Origin: Rhynchonema sp. JSB1_4
Taxonomy: Eukaryota; Nematoda; Chromadorea; Monhysterida; Xyalidae
DNA: 64,000 nt
Assembly: GCA_030248065.1 (NCBI GenBank)
Contig: JASAMV010005429.1
Location: forward strand, 89,297-153,296
Direction: 5' to 3'
Below are positions 32,587 through 44,400 of the stretch, in pieces. The notes under the pieces were generated by a model. It was not told the DNA's origin. It was given only the letters and a program-made list of their open reading frames with translations, and did no database searches. A program made the translations under genes and the position numbers. Within the stretch, counting starts at the first letter, position 1. Each line of letters starts with the position of its first letter.

Positions 32587-35313
32587 TTAGAATCGTCTGT
32601 GATGCTCCAAACTCTCGTGCTCGTGGCGTTGTCCTGAGCGTTCCGGCTGATTTGCCTCCTGCTCCTGATATTGCTCCAGCACTGCTCTCGCGACTTGTGC
32701 GATCAATTGGTCGACTTTTCGTTCGACGTGTGTCAGAAACACAAAGCATTGCACCATAACGACCATCCACCAGACCTGCAGTTGTGGTTGTATTCGAACA
32801 AATGCACACAAGTACGGTCTGGAATGATGTCGCACAATGACTACATGCACAGGAGTCCGTCCAAAACTTTTCCTGAAAGCGAAAGCACGTCTCGCTGCAG
32901 ATCACCAGCGTCAATTTAGTTTTTCCAAAACATTTCCGCTGATATCACTATCGAGTTGCCTGAACACAGTGAGCACATTATATCGTGGAAAATGTTTTTA
33001 AAAAATATTAATTGACACTAGTGATCTGCACCGAGACGGTACTTTACCACTCATTTTGGATGAATGCCGATCAAGTCATCGTGCGACCAAAGCAGTAAAC
33101 AGGAAATCAACGGTTACCCACTCACCGGTAACACGATAGGAACCGAAAGGTACACGTATATCCACGGGTTTTCGTTGAGAAAGGCAATATACACAATATG
33201 GTAGAACACGTCGAGCGGAATAACGAGCATTGCCGGCAGCAACAACCAGCGTTGATGGCGATAGACACCCAACAATAGCAGAATGTGCGCGAGAACACTT
33301 ACAGCGCTCAGCCCAATCCAGATGGACGCCACAACTGAAATACATCGAGCGAATGCATTCTTGACGTCCAGATAACGTTTGCCTATGCTTTGCACAAGAA
33401 ACAAAGCAGCGCGTAACAATGCCTGTTTGGCTGCCGGACCGAGACAGTGTAGCACGCACAACGTGTTTATTAGCGCGCGCTATGCTTGCCCAACAGGAAA
33501 CTCATTCCCCGCATGCTCATCTTGGTGCCTGAGCGGTGACCGGATTGCTTCCCATAGTTAAAAGGAACCGAACAGATATGCGAACAAAATTATTTTTATG
33601 CGTGTGGATGATACCTATGCATACGTGCGTGTGACGCAAGTGCGGCCAGTGATACCCGTCAGACGCCGGTCAGGCACCAGGATACCGTGGTTTGTAAATT
33701 TACCAAAGCTCAACGTGTAGGTCGCCCTAAAGGCCACTTTATACTTCGTCTCGTTGCGATACAAAGAACAAAAAACGCTGTATCGTTCCCCCTTTGTATC
33801 GAAGGTCGTTTATACTGGTTCCGAGACAACCAACACTCAAACACAAAAAAATATATATAACCAACACGCCACACGCACCAGACAGCTTTTTTTTCTCCGC
33901 GACAGATTTAGATAAAATATCTCATCTCCTTTTTTCTCCTCTTTTTTTTCCGCATAGACTTTTGCTTTTTTTGGTTCTTAGTTTCGCTCGACCTGTAAAC
34001 CCAAAAAACAAAGAAAAATTAAAAATTCCCATTAAAAAAAACCCAATTTAACCCCACCCCACCGGCCCCCCGGCCGGTACCTACCACTGAGCCACCCTTG
34101 TTACTCTTCGCATAAACCAACAAAAACCACCCTGCGTGGGGGCTGCCCCAATTCTCTGCTCTCTTTTTTTCTTTGTCTTAAAAAAAATGTTTTTTTTTTT
34201 TTTCCCCGTTGGTGTGTGTGTAGGCCTGGCCGCCTGTCTCCAGGGACAGGCATACGCCTGATCCTACATGTAGTAAGCGAAGAATGCCACTCATTCACAC
34301 CGAGATATCACAGAGAGAAAGGAGGGTGAGAGCCCACCAGTCCTGGTTTTAATTATAAAGTATTGCTGGCAATAGTGGTGTTTGGAAGCCAAAGAATAAA
34401 GTCAGTCAGTTCACCCCCCCCCCCCCCCCCCCGCCGGGGGGGGGGCGGGGGACCGTGATCGAGAGGGGGGTTGTGATTCATGTTTTCTTCTTTCCCCCCC
34501 CCCCCCTTCTCTCCTTCTCCTTTTTGTTCTCGTCCCCCCACACCACCGCCACAGGGATTTCCCCCCCCCCCCCTCACTAATCCCCGCCGCCCCCCCCTCC
34601 TTTTTTTTTTTTTTCTCTCTCTCTCTCTCTTCTTTTTGCGGCAGAGGACACCCCCCCCGCCACACACAACACCCCAACACACACCCCCACCACCCAACAA
34701 CCACCCACCCACACACTCTCTCTCTTTTCTGTTTCGTCCTGTCGGCTCCGTTTTTTCTTTCTTCCACAAAGCGCAAACATACAAAGAACAAAATGGCACA
34801 CACCCCACCTGCATACAGACAAACAATATAGCAGTAGACTTACGATAGTCGTAATTCAAGCTATAATGCTAACCACAATCACTGAACATGCCGCGTCTTG
34901 CACACGGCAACGATGATTTTAAGACCATCGACCACACAATCAGGAGTACGACCACCAGGAACAACTGAAACTCATTGGTAAAATGCCATCAGCTCATGTC
35001 AAAGTTGTCATGTCACTTGCGTTAACAGAAATAATTTTCACAACAACAACGCACCCATATCCATCCGTAGACTTTGGTTGCTTTGTCAATGCGCAATTTC
35101 AAACAAACATATACGAACGGAAGCGGAATGCAAATCAACGTTGTGCTGCACCTGATGTCTTCGTCCAGCGGCGCTTCGGCAACTCTGCATGTTACAAAGG
35201 TAAAAATTGCGATCTTTGTCAAACATTGTACCTTTGAAGTCTAATATGAACCTGGCTTCTCGATGTGTCGCTTCCTCGTAGCTTGGTGGCGCCGATGCCG
35301 GTGCAGCCATCAT
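32587..35313 (-). CDS. Multispan membrane protein with N-terminal PPxY motif
   Basis: The start exon (35313 to about 35238) encodes MMAAPASAPPSYEEATHREA, containing a PPxY motif of the kind bound by WW domains of Nedd4-type ubiquitin ligases. Later exons are hydrophobic: about 34970-34880 (LFLVVVLLIVWSMVLK), 33338-33124 (VVASIWIGLSAVSVLAHILL, ending in a YLSVPIVLP segment) and about 32777-32587 (VWWMVVMVQCFVFL, then a charged, Gln/Glu-rich tail ending HHRRF). This makes about four membrane segments plus cytoplasmic tails, the general architecture of LAPTM/DUF7027-type proteins, but no family signature is certain. A short exon (about 35187-35155, VAEAPLDEDIR) is possible; its downstream phase does not close, so an exon is missing or mis-set. 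The intron between the first two membrane exons contains the low-complexity block at 33840-34790. Confidence 0.55.
33840..34790. repeat. Low-complexity homopolymer-rich block (C, T, A runs)
   Basis: Runs of C, G, T and A of 8-20 bp follow one another, especially 34414-34760 (a C run, a GC palindrome, then almost pure C/T). Normal sequence resumes on both sides. The composition is unlike any other intron here except the blocks at 48080-48180 and 57660-58387. It could be real satellite-like DNA, but it resembles miscalled long-read sequence. Confidence 0.7.
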
Positions 35314-36525
35314 GTGTCGCTGTTTATAGCAGCCGAACGTCTGTGTCCACAAATCAAAAACTATACATTGCCCACTCAACTAAAGTTAAGAGCCAAAATA
35401 TATGGGCACTGCCGATATTGCAAGAAATTTTAAATTGTGAAATAATACAGCGTGCAACAAAAAACCCATATTGCGTTTGGCGCATTACGCACCGCCTTGT
35501 GTTCAGTGCGCAGGTGACGTTGTCAGAAAACTTGTTTGCATGTCTGGCTGGAGCCACACAGTTTGAACTTCCATGTTGTGACATCATTATGTATTTTTAA
35601 TGTTCAAAACACTCTTTTATCACAGGAAAACCGCGCACGTGGTTGCATTCACCACGATTTCAAACGCTGTTGTAATTTGAAGCTGTCATTTTTCCACCCG
35701 CATGCGGGGTGTTGCTCTGATGTCAACACCTAAGCATGGGCACCCAGTAGTGCCAAGACACATGCTTAAAGCTTTGCATGAACGTGTTCCGGGTCGTTTA
35801 CAGGAAATGTGAGTGTGAATTCAGGAAGGCACCTGCAACACAGTTTGATGCGTGAGCAAAAATAGTGCATTTCCAAACTACTTCGCATAACCCCACAGTT
35901 GTGGTAAAAGGTTACATATTTTCAGTGCCCTGAGGTCCAGATTATGACGCCATAAAGTTCAATAACCTTAACACAGAGAACAACCAAGCGGAAGTTGTGT
36001 GGGAGGGAGTACGGTAGTATGGAGTGCTAGTTGTCAATAACTTTAGTGTTTTTCTTGACCTATATATTCCCTCCTGTCAATATTTGGCTGAAAGCTTGTA
36101 TGAAAACCATCATTTGCTGAGTCGAAACAGAGTGCTGACAGCTATTTATACAAGCAAGAAAAATACCCGCTTTCGCGGGCAAAACGGTGGAAGATGGTTT
36201 AACTTCCGATAACGAACATTACAAGGGTTCAACAGATAAGAGTAAAGAAAAGGAGGTATTGTGCGAAGAATTTGAAACTGAAACACGCATACGAAAAGCA
36301 GGACAATGTTGTCGCAAAATACTGACAAAGTTTTTCAAATTTTTCGTCCAAGTATGATTTCTAGATTGCTTCGCACAGAAGTTCTTTTTCATTATCTTCA
36401 TCCGTTGAACCTCTGCATTTTCTTGTTTTATATCAGAAGTTAAGTCAGATCCCACGGCCACCTCGGCCCGGCGCGGCCCGATTCCCACCTCTGCTTCGAA
36501 ATCGGTGATGTAGTTTCCCTTTACA

Positions 36526-36745
36526 TTGTGACTTCACTATGTGCACTGCCCGAGCACAGATGTGACGAAACTCTGTTTATGAGTTTGCGCGCAGTGATGT
36601 TACAGCCCAGCAATGAGATATGCTGTGCTGGTAGGGCTTTTTGGAGGCAAATTTGCCAGCGGCGTTCGCACTGACAAGCCCTGGCGCCTCGGTCTGTCTG
36701 TGAACGCAGGGCGATACAGACCAACGTTACTGCATTCAGTACATT
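36526..36745 (+). repeat. Dispersed 220-240 bp repeat, copy B
   Basis: Same unit as at 26331-26572, in the same orientation, with a short deletion after TATGTGCACTGCC. It ends CTGCATTCAGTACATTG. Confidence 0.75.
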
Positions 36746-39075
36746 GCTATCCTGCTGGCCCGTTGGCTCTCCGCTCAACGCTGGTGTCAGAGAGCGGCCT
36801 ACGGCTTATTGTCAAAATTTAGATTTATGAATGGTAAAAATGCGTGCAGTGAGACCGTGATTAGAAGATCTAAGAAATTTTTTTCCGGAGGTGGAACGTT
36901 CGGCGTTGCGTCAGAAAGTAATGTCAAAAAATCTGAAATGGATCAAGAAACAAGGATCATTCGTTTACAGTGGTCATTTGGAGCCCAAACACTTTTTAAA
37001 ATTTGCAACTGCCGGTTTTTCTCACCAAAACGCATATCTACTGGTCAAACATAATAAATTCGGACTATATCAATTGTGCCATTGCCAACACACAAATTCC
37101 ATGTGTGCTCATTCGCATCTCATTGGGGCCCTTTAAAGTACAGGTTTTTATCCTGGTCGAGAATGTATACTTTGAGCCAAGACATGGACTCTAATCAAAC
37201 ACATTGTACGTACAAAAGTCATGTGCATAAATGAAATCTATATATTGTAAAACACAATTTTTTTCAAAAATTGGCTCCTTGTCTGAGCCGAGAATGTGTT
37301 TTCGGACCCAAACCAGGAAGTTCGTTGAGGACCTGCGCAATCGGAGATCAGAATTAGAATTAGTGCATTTTTAAACCTTTGTCTACTCATTTTCAGCTCA
37401 GTCGAAGTATTTCTAAAATTTGGTTCCCGGTCTGAATCCGGTTTCCGGACGCAGACTGGGACCTATACACCGCACGCATCAGTTTGACCCCCAGATACAC
37501 CTAATCCGTGGACTGCCTTTTGTCTAAAAAACGACAACAAGAAGAAGACGAAGAAGAACGCTAGCTTTTTGACCATTTGGTTCCATAACTCAAGAACCGC
37601 CAGACTGGTTTTGATCAAATTTTGCACAGCCACCGTGAGCTGCAGTCTACATTATGTGCAAAGTTATAGCTATCCAACTACCACACGATGTCAAATACGT
37701 AACATCAAAGTTTTTCACTTCTGCAATAACTTCGTTGAGCCATGTTGTGAATGGCGCTATCGCGCCATGTAGTATTCTAGATTACACCCCAAGCCAGATA
37801 TACACCAACAGCTTCAACCCGACCGGGCCCAAAACTGGTCCATGACATCGTGGACGAAACAGTTTGTGTGATGGTAATATAATGTAGTCAGTTTGGTAGA
37901 CCTGGCACGCGGGGGCGGTGACAGAGGTCGTTTTGATAGCAAGGTTAGTCTTGTAGGAGAATTCATGCACATATATGCAGGTATGTGGCTTGACAACTTG
38001 TTTCACTTGTCTTTTGCAGCAGCTATGTATACATTGGTGTGCCGTGTCAAGCTTAAGGCATATACCCACGCTCTCCCCATATGTAAAACTGAGATCGCGG
38101 GCATCCGAACGAAGTGGTCTTCATCTTCAAACTGTTTTTTCTGTTCAGTCAGTTTAATCACAAATAGTAATAGTCGGGCGGAAAAAATAGGCAATTACGG
38201 TATATTTGGGGTTCTGGCACACCACGTGTGGTTGAAGGAATTCGTCGGTTTATTGTTAGGTATAGGTTCAGGCTTGCTACTGAGCTAATTGTTAAGCTTA
38301 GTGCCCAAACGGAATGAACACCAGAGCCATGAACACAAAGTATAATGTATGGGGACACGAGCCGTCGCAGTGTACCGAATTCTGCTGTTCATGTCTATCT
38401 CGTTCATTTTTAGAAAAGCGGCCTTGCTGAAGTCTGAAACCTTTCCTATGTAGTGTGATCAACTTTTGCTCTTTCTGGCCTCATCCAATCCAATAGGTAA
38501 AAAACAAGCTACCATAACTTAAAGTAACATTGGGTAACCGATTTTCCTCTGTAACGAAAATACTGCGTACTACCTGCTATTTTTTTATTCCGTGTGTTGT
38601 GCACTACGCATAGGCAAACTATGCCAATACGAGCCCAATTTCGGAGGCCGAGTGCTTGCAAAACGAATAGAAAGAGGAAATCCTCATGCACCAGTAAAGT
38701 CGTATAGTCCAACCACGGACTCATGAGACGACTTTGTTTGAAATTGGTTTGTGCGGATCCAATAATGTTCCGGTTCCACGTATTTCGGAAATGAAAGAAA
38801 GAGAAACGCATGTATTTTTTTAAAACACGCTCTCCACCTCGGTGCGTAAATTCCCTTTTACACCCAAACATTTGTGTGTTGAACAACGTTGAGGTTCGCG
38901 TAAGCACGCAACAAATTGAGGTCAGCCAGCTGGAAGTTGTCATCATGTCTCTCAGCCCGATCTCTTTCTTTTGTTAGCGAAAACCCATGTAACCGGTGCA
39001 TTTTTGAATCTGGCCAAGCAAGCTTTAAAAAAGTCGTCTCATGAGCTGGTGGTTGGGTTGGACGATACACATACA

Positions 39076-39255
39076 TATACTCTGACAATTCTTTTGGGAG
39101 AAACTTTTCAAACGCGTTGCCTGATCCGTAAAGCGCATGATGCGTGCACTGGCTATAGCGGTCACGTGACTTCCGTAGCCAGTGCACGCATAATGTGCTT
39201 TACGGATCAGGCAACGCGGTTGAAAAGTTTCTCCCAAAAGAATTGCCAGAGTATA
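39076..39255. mobile_element. Near-perfect palindromic hairpin element, about 80-bp arms
   Basis: ATACTCTGACAATTCTTTTG at the left is matched in reverse complement by CAAAAGAATTGCCAGAGTAT at the right. Complementarity continues through GTTGCCTGATCCGTAAAGC and GTGCACTGGCTA almost to the centre (about 39165). No coding capacity. Confidence 0.8.
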
Positions 39256-39268
39256 CAGTAAAATAAAA

Positions 39269-39422
39269 CTACGCCAACACGAGCCCGATTTCGGAGGTGG
39301 CAGAGTGAAACATTCACCCGTGGCTGCTGATTTGGGAAATGTTATAATTACTCTTCGTATTATACAACGTGGTGCACGAGGATTTTCACTTTCAGTCCGA
39401 AATCGGGCTCATGTTGGCGTAG
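39269..39422. mobile_element. MITE with CTACGCCAACA terminal inverted repeats
   Basis: The left end CTACGCCAACACGAGCCCGA and right end TCGGGCTCATGTTGGCGTAG are inverted repeats of about 30 bp. Related single ends occur at about 38612-38650 and about 51106-51185 (there inside HSD17B4 intron sequence), so this is a dispersed family. Confidence 0.7.
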
Positions 39423-39837
39423 CTTGCCTTTTTATGTAATGCAGCACAGGCAGTCATTAATGAATTGGTAAACAATCCGAATCATGTAGTTATATATAGA
39501 TATGTACAACACATTAGTAGATTGATAAGATAATCCAGCTAACGTAGGCGTCACAGGAGTTGCATCCACACCTTATCACAATAACTTATACATAAATATA
39601 CAACCTATTTTAAGCACGACCGGACTCTAAGTTAGTCCCACCGCTTAGTCTCAAGTCTCCTGATGACGTGCTCAAATACCGTAACCCTAGGGATTAATTG
39701 CCAATTTTTGTATGTCCATTTATTTATGTACACAAGTTGAAAAATGTTTGCTTACGCAAACAAACCAGTTGAAATATGGCTCTCTCCGTTTATATAAAAG
39801 TTGAATACAATAAGCAAACAAGTTTCTCAGGTCCAGT

Positions 39838-40055
39838 CGAGACAGTTTGTCTGACTGCAGTTCATTTAAACTTGAAGATTCAGAAACAAGCCATATTTAT
39901 GGTAATCCAAGGGTTTTGCAGTTGAAGATTCAGACCCATACCATATGTTTGTGGTATGTAGTCATCTGCAAGTGTGAAACCCTTGGATTACCACAAACAT
40001 GGCTTGGGTCTGGCTCTTCAACTTGAAATGAACTTCAGTCAGACAAACTGTCTCG
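39838..40055. mobile_element. Hairpin element, 218 bp, CGAGACAGTTTGTCTGACT ends
   Basis: CGAGACAGTTTGTCTGACTG at the left is mirrored by CAGTCAGACAAACTGTCTCG at the right. Inner parts (CTTGAAGATTCAG / TGGTAATCCAAGGGTTT) also pair. No reading frame of its own. Confidence 0.75.
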
Positions 40056-40077
40056 CACAATTGGAGCATTTTTCAGC

Positions 40078-40297
40078 ATTGAGGTTTGAACTCGATCCAG
40101 GTTTCCGGGCTCAGATCATGACCTACAATGAAACGGATGACACCATAAGACTTCTCGACCCCAAAAACCCGCATGCGGTACTGTACATGTTATTTGTGGC
40201 GCCAGATGCTTCTATTTATCAGAGATCAAGTTTTCACAGAAGCAGAAGAAGAAGAATTCTGCGCACTTTTTCGCAACGTTTGGTCTCGCAACTTTAG
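40078..40297 (+). CDS. Isolated exon-like frame ending in an Arg-rich tail
   Basis: After an AG acceptor at 40077-40078, an open frame reads LRFELDPGFRAQIMTYNETD, LLDPKNPHAVLYMLFVAPDA and a basic end (HRSRRRRILRTFSQRL), then stops at 40297. It looks protein-like, but I cannot find upstream exons because a hairpin element abuts it. It may be a gene remnant cut off by the insertion. Confidence 0.25.
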
Positions 40298-41077
40298 ACA
40301 CCCTCTACTGATTGAGCCCAATTCTGCACACAAAGTAACATAAGTAGCTGTAAGTAGTGTGTAAGTTACTTTATCAATTGAAGCTTCCTAAGTAATTTTA
40401 CGAGCGAAAAAAAATTTCAGACCCGGCACTAATTCACTCGAGCCATACCTGGGGATATGCGCTACCGCGCATATGCCCCGATTATTTTATATCTTTTTTA
40501 CTTCACAATGGGCATCGCCTCTTGTGTACGCAGTCTTTCCAAAAGTGTGCATTGTTATTGTAACGGGTAGTTCCATTCCATGTTGATGTCGCGTTTTACA
40601 TATACATGCTTGGGATACAAAAGAGAAGAGAAAGAGAAAAAAGGTTGGCGGCACCTACTGCGGTGTGATTCCCACTTTAATTTGTGCCATTACGCCCTGA
40701 GGAAACTTCATCAACATTCACTAAGGCGCGAATTGTAGTAACCATCGCTTGGATGTTGGTCTGGGTCAAGATAAGGCACCAGCTCACAACGTTCGCATCA
40801 GCGTTGTACTGCGGTGATGTGACCATACAGTATCTAAGTTCCGTGACGTAAATTTCCTCATTAATTTCCATTGGAGTCTGACGGCCGTGAAACTGTGAAC
40901 CATGACTTTTGTGACGTCATATGTTAATAATTTATGTGGACATAATGCATGTGGCTCTGGAATTGGACGTCACCATTACATTTGTACCAGTGCGGTTGGC
41001 TGGTCATGCACAAAATGCGCTTTCTTTTCAACAGTTTCACCTACCGTTATAACGAAGCGTTGCGTATGTAACTGTAG

Positions 41078-41240
41078 GCCGAATTCTGGCTTATAGTGAT
41101 GTCGTCAAATCCTGTCGTCACATTTTGTCGTCAAACCATACACGTATTATTTTCGTGCTCATTTGGTGTTCATTATTGCTGGTTCGACGACTTTAGTTGA
41201 CGACATGATTTGACGACAAAACTATTAGCCCGAATTCAGG
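41078..41240. mobile_element. Short MITE with GAATTC-containing ends and TGTCGTCAAA repeats
   Basis: GCCGAATTCTGGCTTATAGT at the left pairs with ACTATTAGCCCGAATTCAGG at the right. Inside are several GTCGTCAAA or TTTGACGAC phrases in both orientations. It lies about 230 bp upstream of the TGF-beta ligand start codon. Confidence 0.6.
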
Positions 41241-41469
41241 ATGTAGCGCACACGACTTGTCAAATTCAGTGACCGCCGGCTTGCCAATCAGCAAAAAGGA
41301 CTGTCTGTGTGGGAGTTAGTTGTATTTGTATGTAGGTTCAGCTAGAATTACCTCAACAAGGACTCATACGCACTTAAAGTGCGACTTGTAGTACAGCAAT
41401 GCTGCGATGACGTGTTCTTCCTGGTATGCTTTTAAGGGATTTGCAGAATAATCGAAGAACGGTATTCGT

Positions 41470-44400
41470 ATGAAGACCATGGTGATGTTGACATCGATAC
41501 GAAGATTATGGCCAATCTTACAAATGATTGTCAGTTGCGTTGCGAACCAGTATCATCTTGATAATATTATCTCCAACTGTGACCAGATGACAAACGTATC
41601 AGTCAGGCGTCACTGTTACGGTAGGTCAATGATTACACTGGGAACAAATAATGGTGAACGAAATCGTGTGTGATGTTTTTCAGAAAGTGTCATAACGGTG
41701 GACAGAGTTGCCAGGAGACTGGCGGAGCAACTGAAAGTGAATTTGAGCGATTTGCCACAACCTTCGGACGAACTCAAGCAACTAGCGTTCGAATCATTTT
41801 GTGTGCAAAATCCTCAAGAACCAGAATGCCTATTGAACAGGAGAAGAAAACGGGGTTCGACGCCAGCTGAAGCGAAAGTGCTGCAAATCGGCACCAGTGC
41901 TGACATATTTAGCCTTGATACATGTCTAGGTGCGTGACATTAGGTCTGGTGTCATTTCTTGATTGTTATGTGAGCATGTACTACGTTTGAATCTCACTTT
42001 TAGCTCGCATGGCTGACAAAAGCAGGTGCGTCGGTGGCCAAGTGTATTTCGATTTATCACCTTTTGCCGCTCAGAAGTTCAGCAACGCGACATTAACGTT
42101 CGGTGTTGAAAGACCGGACACCGTGGACGAAAGTGTCGAGGCTCTGGTGCGCGTGGTTGTTCTACCGTACACTTCACACAACTACGACACCGGACCGGCA
42201 ATTTTTGGGCCAGTGACAGTGGTGAGTGAGTGCTTCACTTGTTGACTACTGCCTCTAATTCAACTGTTTTCTAACGCTATTCAAGCTTGCAGAACATTGC
42301 GCCATTCAAAAAGGAACAATGGCTTTATGTCACCGGACTTCAGAAATTGGTGGAACGGTGGGCAAAAGGTCCGAACTACGGCTTGCTCATCAGAGCCGTG
42401 GATGCCACTCAAGACGATGACACAAACTTGCTTATGCAAAGTTACGACGGTTTTGGAAACAATCCGGTAGGATAATATTTTGGGTGGAAAGTCCGTTAAG
42501 TTCGCACTTCCTCATCGATTATGTACAGTATTGTCTTTGAAGCGACTGTTTTTTTCACATGCAGTCAACTCTTATAGTGAATTTGATCGGGACGCGGCGT
42601 TTTGTTCACTGTATAGAACACTGTATGTATATGTGTGTGGTAGAAGTTCTCCACGTACCGATACGCTCCGAATTCACGCACCGACACCTGCACAAATGTT
42701 TGTGTCGTGTATGTACTGACTGCAATAATGTTGGTCTGTATCGCCCTGCTTTCGCAGACAGACCGAGGCGCCAAGGCCAAAGCTCGTCAGTTCGAACGCC
42801 TCTGGCAAACTTGCCTCCAAAAAGCCCCACCAGCAAATCTTATTGCTGGGCTGTAACATCACTGTGTGCAAACTCATAAACAGAGTTTCGTCACATCTGT
42901 GCATAGCGAGGGCAGACAGCCACTACAAGCAGTGCACATAGTGAAGTCACAATGTATTTGAGTGCAGTGATGTTGGTCTGTTTCGCCCTGCTTTCGCAGA
43001 CAAACCGAGGCGCCAAGGCTCGTCAGTGCGAAGGCTCGTCTGTGTGTGTCTCTGTTGCGCTGTTGTGAGTGTCTGTGCGGTGTACTGGCAGCACGCAGCG
43101 GTTACTGTTCTGGCGTTACCATAATTTCGGATCTCGAGAACGTTTGCATTGCACACCGTAGTGCATCTTTCGTTACAACGTCATTGTGCTTGCCGCTGTG
43201 TCAGAGTGTTTTTTGTGTGTACTTCCGGTCTCATTTTCAAACAATTCGGAAGCCGAAGTCGTTCGCTATGCAGAACAGAGAAATATTCATTGTGGAAAGG
43301 GTTAAACACATATTAATTCGGTACCTGCCAAGTCGTTCACCACAATACAGAGATTCATTACATGGAGATCCACACTATAGGGAGAAATGACCATATTCAG
43401 AATATTTTTAAACCTCGAGCGCTTTTCAGATGGTTACATTGCAAGCGACACAAATTTTCGACACGGGCATGACAAACTGTGACGATGACAAAGACAGCAG
43501 TTGCTGTCGACAAGCCTATACGGTGGGTGTATTTTCATGTGCCATAACTAGACGGGACCCATGCCTACGGCCCGGCTACAGCGCCGCGCCCGTGCCGTGC
43601 CCCCCCCCCCACCGAAGACTCGTTAGCATACCCAAAGCTACCCGTGAAAATTGACCCGTCCGCACCTCCGAGGGAGGGGGCCACAAACACACACACAGAC
43701 GTCTTCCTGTTTTAGTAGTGTAGATTTCATTTCCCAAAATCATTCCGACGAAGAATAATCCCGAATGCTTTTTTACAGCTTGACTTCTCCAGCATTGGGT
43801 TCGATTTTATCATCGCCCCCCGTCGGACGCAATTGTATTTCTGCGCGGGTGATTGTTCGACGCAGTGGAATCAGGTTCAGGGTACATAGTTTTATACATT
43901 TTATTGCTCAGCTCAAAGGCACGTTACATTTGAGCAGCAGCTGCGACTCTGGGTGAATTCTGGACGTACGCGTGCAGCACGCGTGGGTACGCATGCACGC
44001 CTGTGATGCCCTTGGGCAGAATGCACACACAAAGGTTTAGGGGCCGTGTAATTACTGTAATTGCCGCGTGTAATTATTGTAATTATGCTTCTTTCACTTA
44101 ATCTTCTTATTTACGTATTATTGAGTTGGTGCCGACGCAATAAACTAACTAACTAATGCACCGCGTGCACTGCGTGCACAGTGTTGAAGGCGGTCAAAGG
44201 CGTGCATGCGGTGCACGCATACGCACGCGTGCGTACCCTTGCACTGTGCGTTCACCGCTGGGTGGCTTATTTTTGTGCAACTGGATATTATTAAAAAGTT
44301 ATTAAAAAATATTATTAAAAAAATGGCACGCAAAATACCGATGTTTTGTGCTTATGCAGTGGAATTGCAATTTGTGCAGGTTGCTGAACACCCAACTAAC

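Larger units (their letters stand above)
35314..41469. other. Long repeat-rich intergenic region
   Basis: Six kb without a convincing gene lie between the PPxY membrane protein gene and the TGF-beta ligand. It contains a copy of the 240-bp dispersed repeat, at least four hairpin elements (listed separately) and one isolated exon-like frame at about 40078-40297. The remaining sequence is AT-rich and unremarkable. Confidence 0.5.

Noticed and set aside
34353..34859. Frames of 120-170 codons, Gly/Glu or Pro/Ser-rich
   Set aside because: They arise from C/T homopolymers in the low-complexity block.
42606..42904. Short frames containing LVGLFGGKFA and RLGLSAKAGR that recur at 26344-26799 and 36521-36822
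   Set aside because: They recur because the 240-bp DNA repeat recurs. They change frame between copies and have no starts or splice context.
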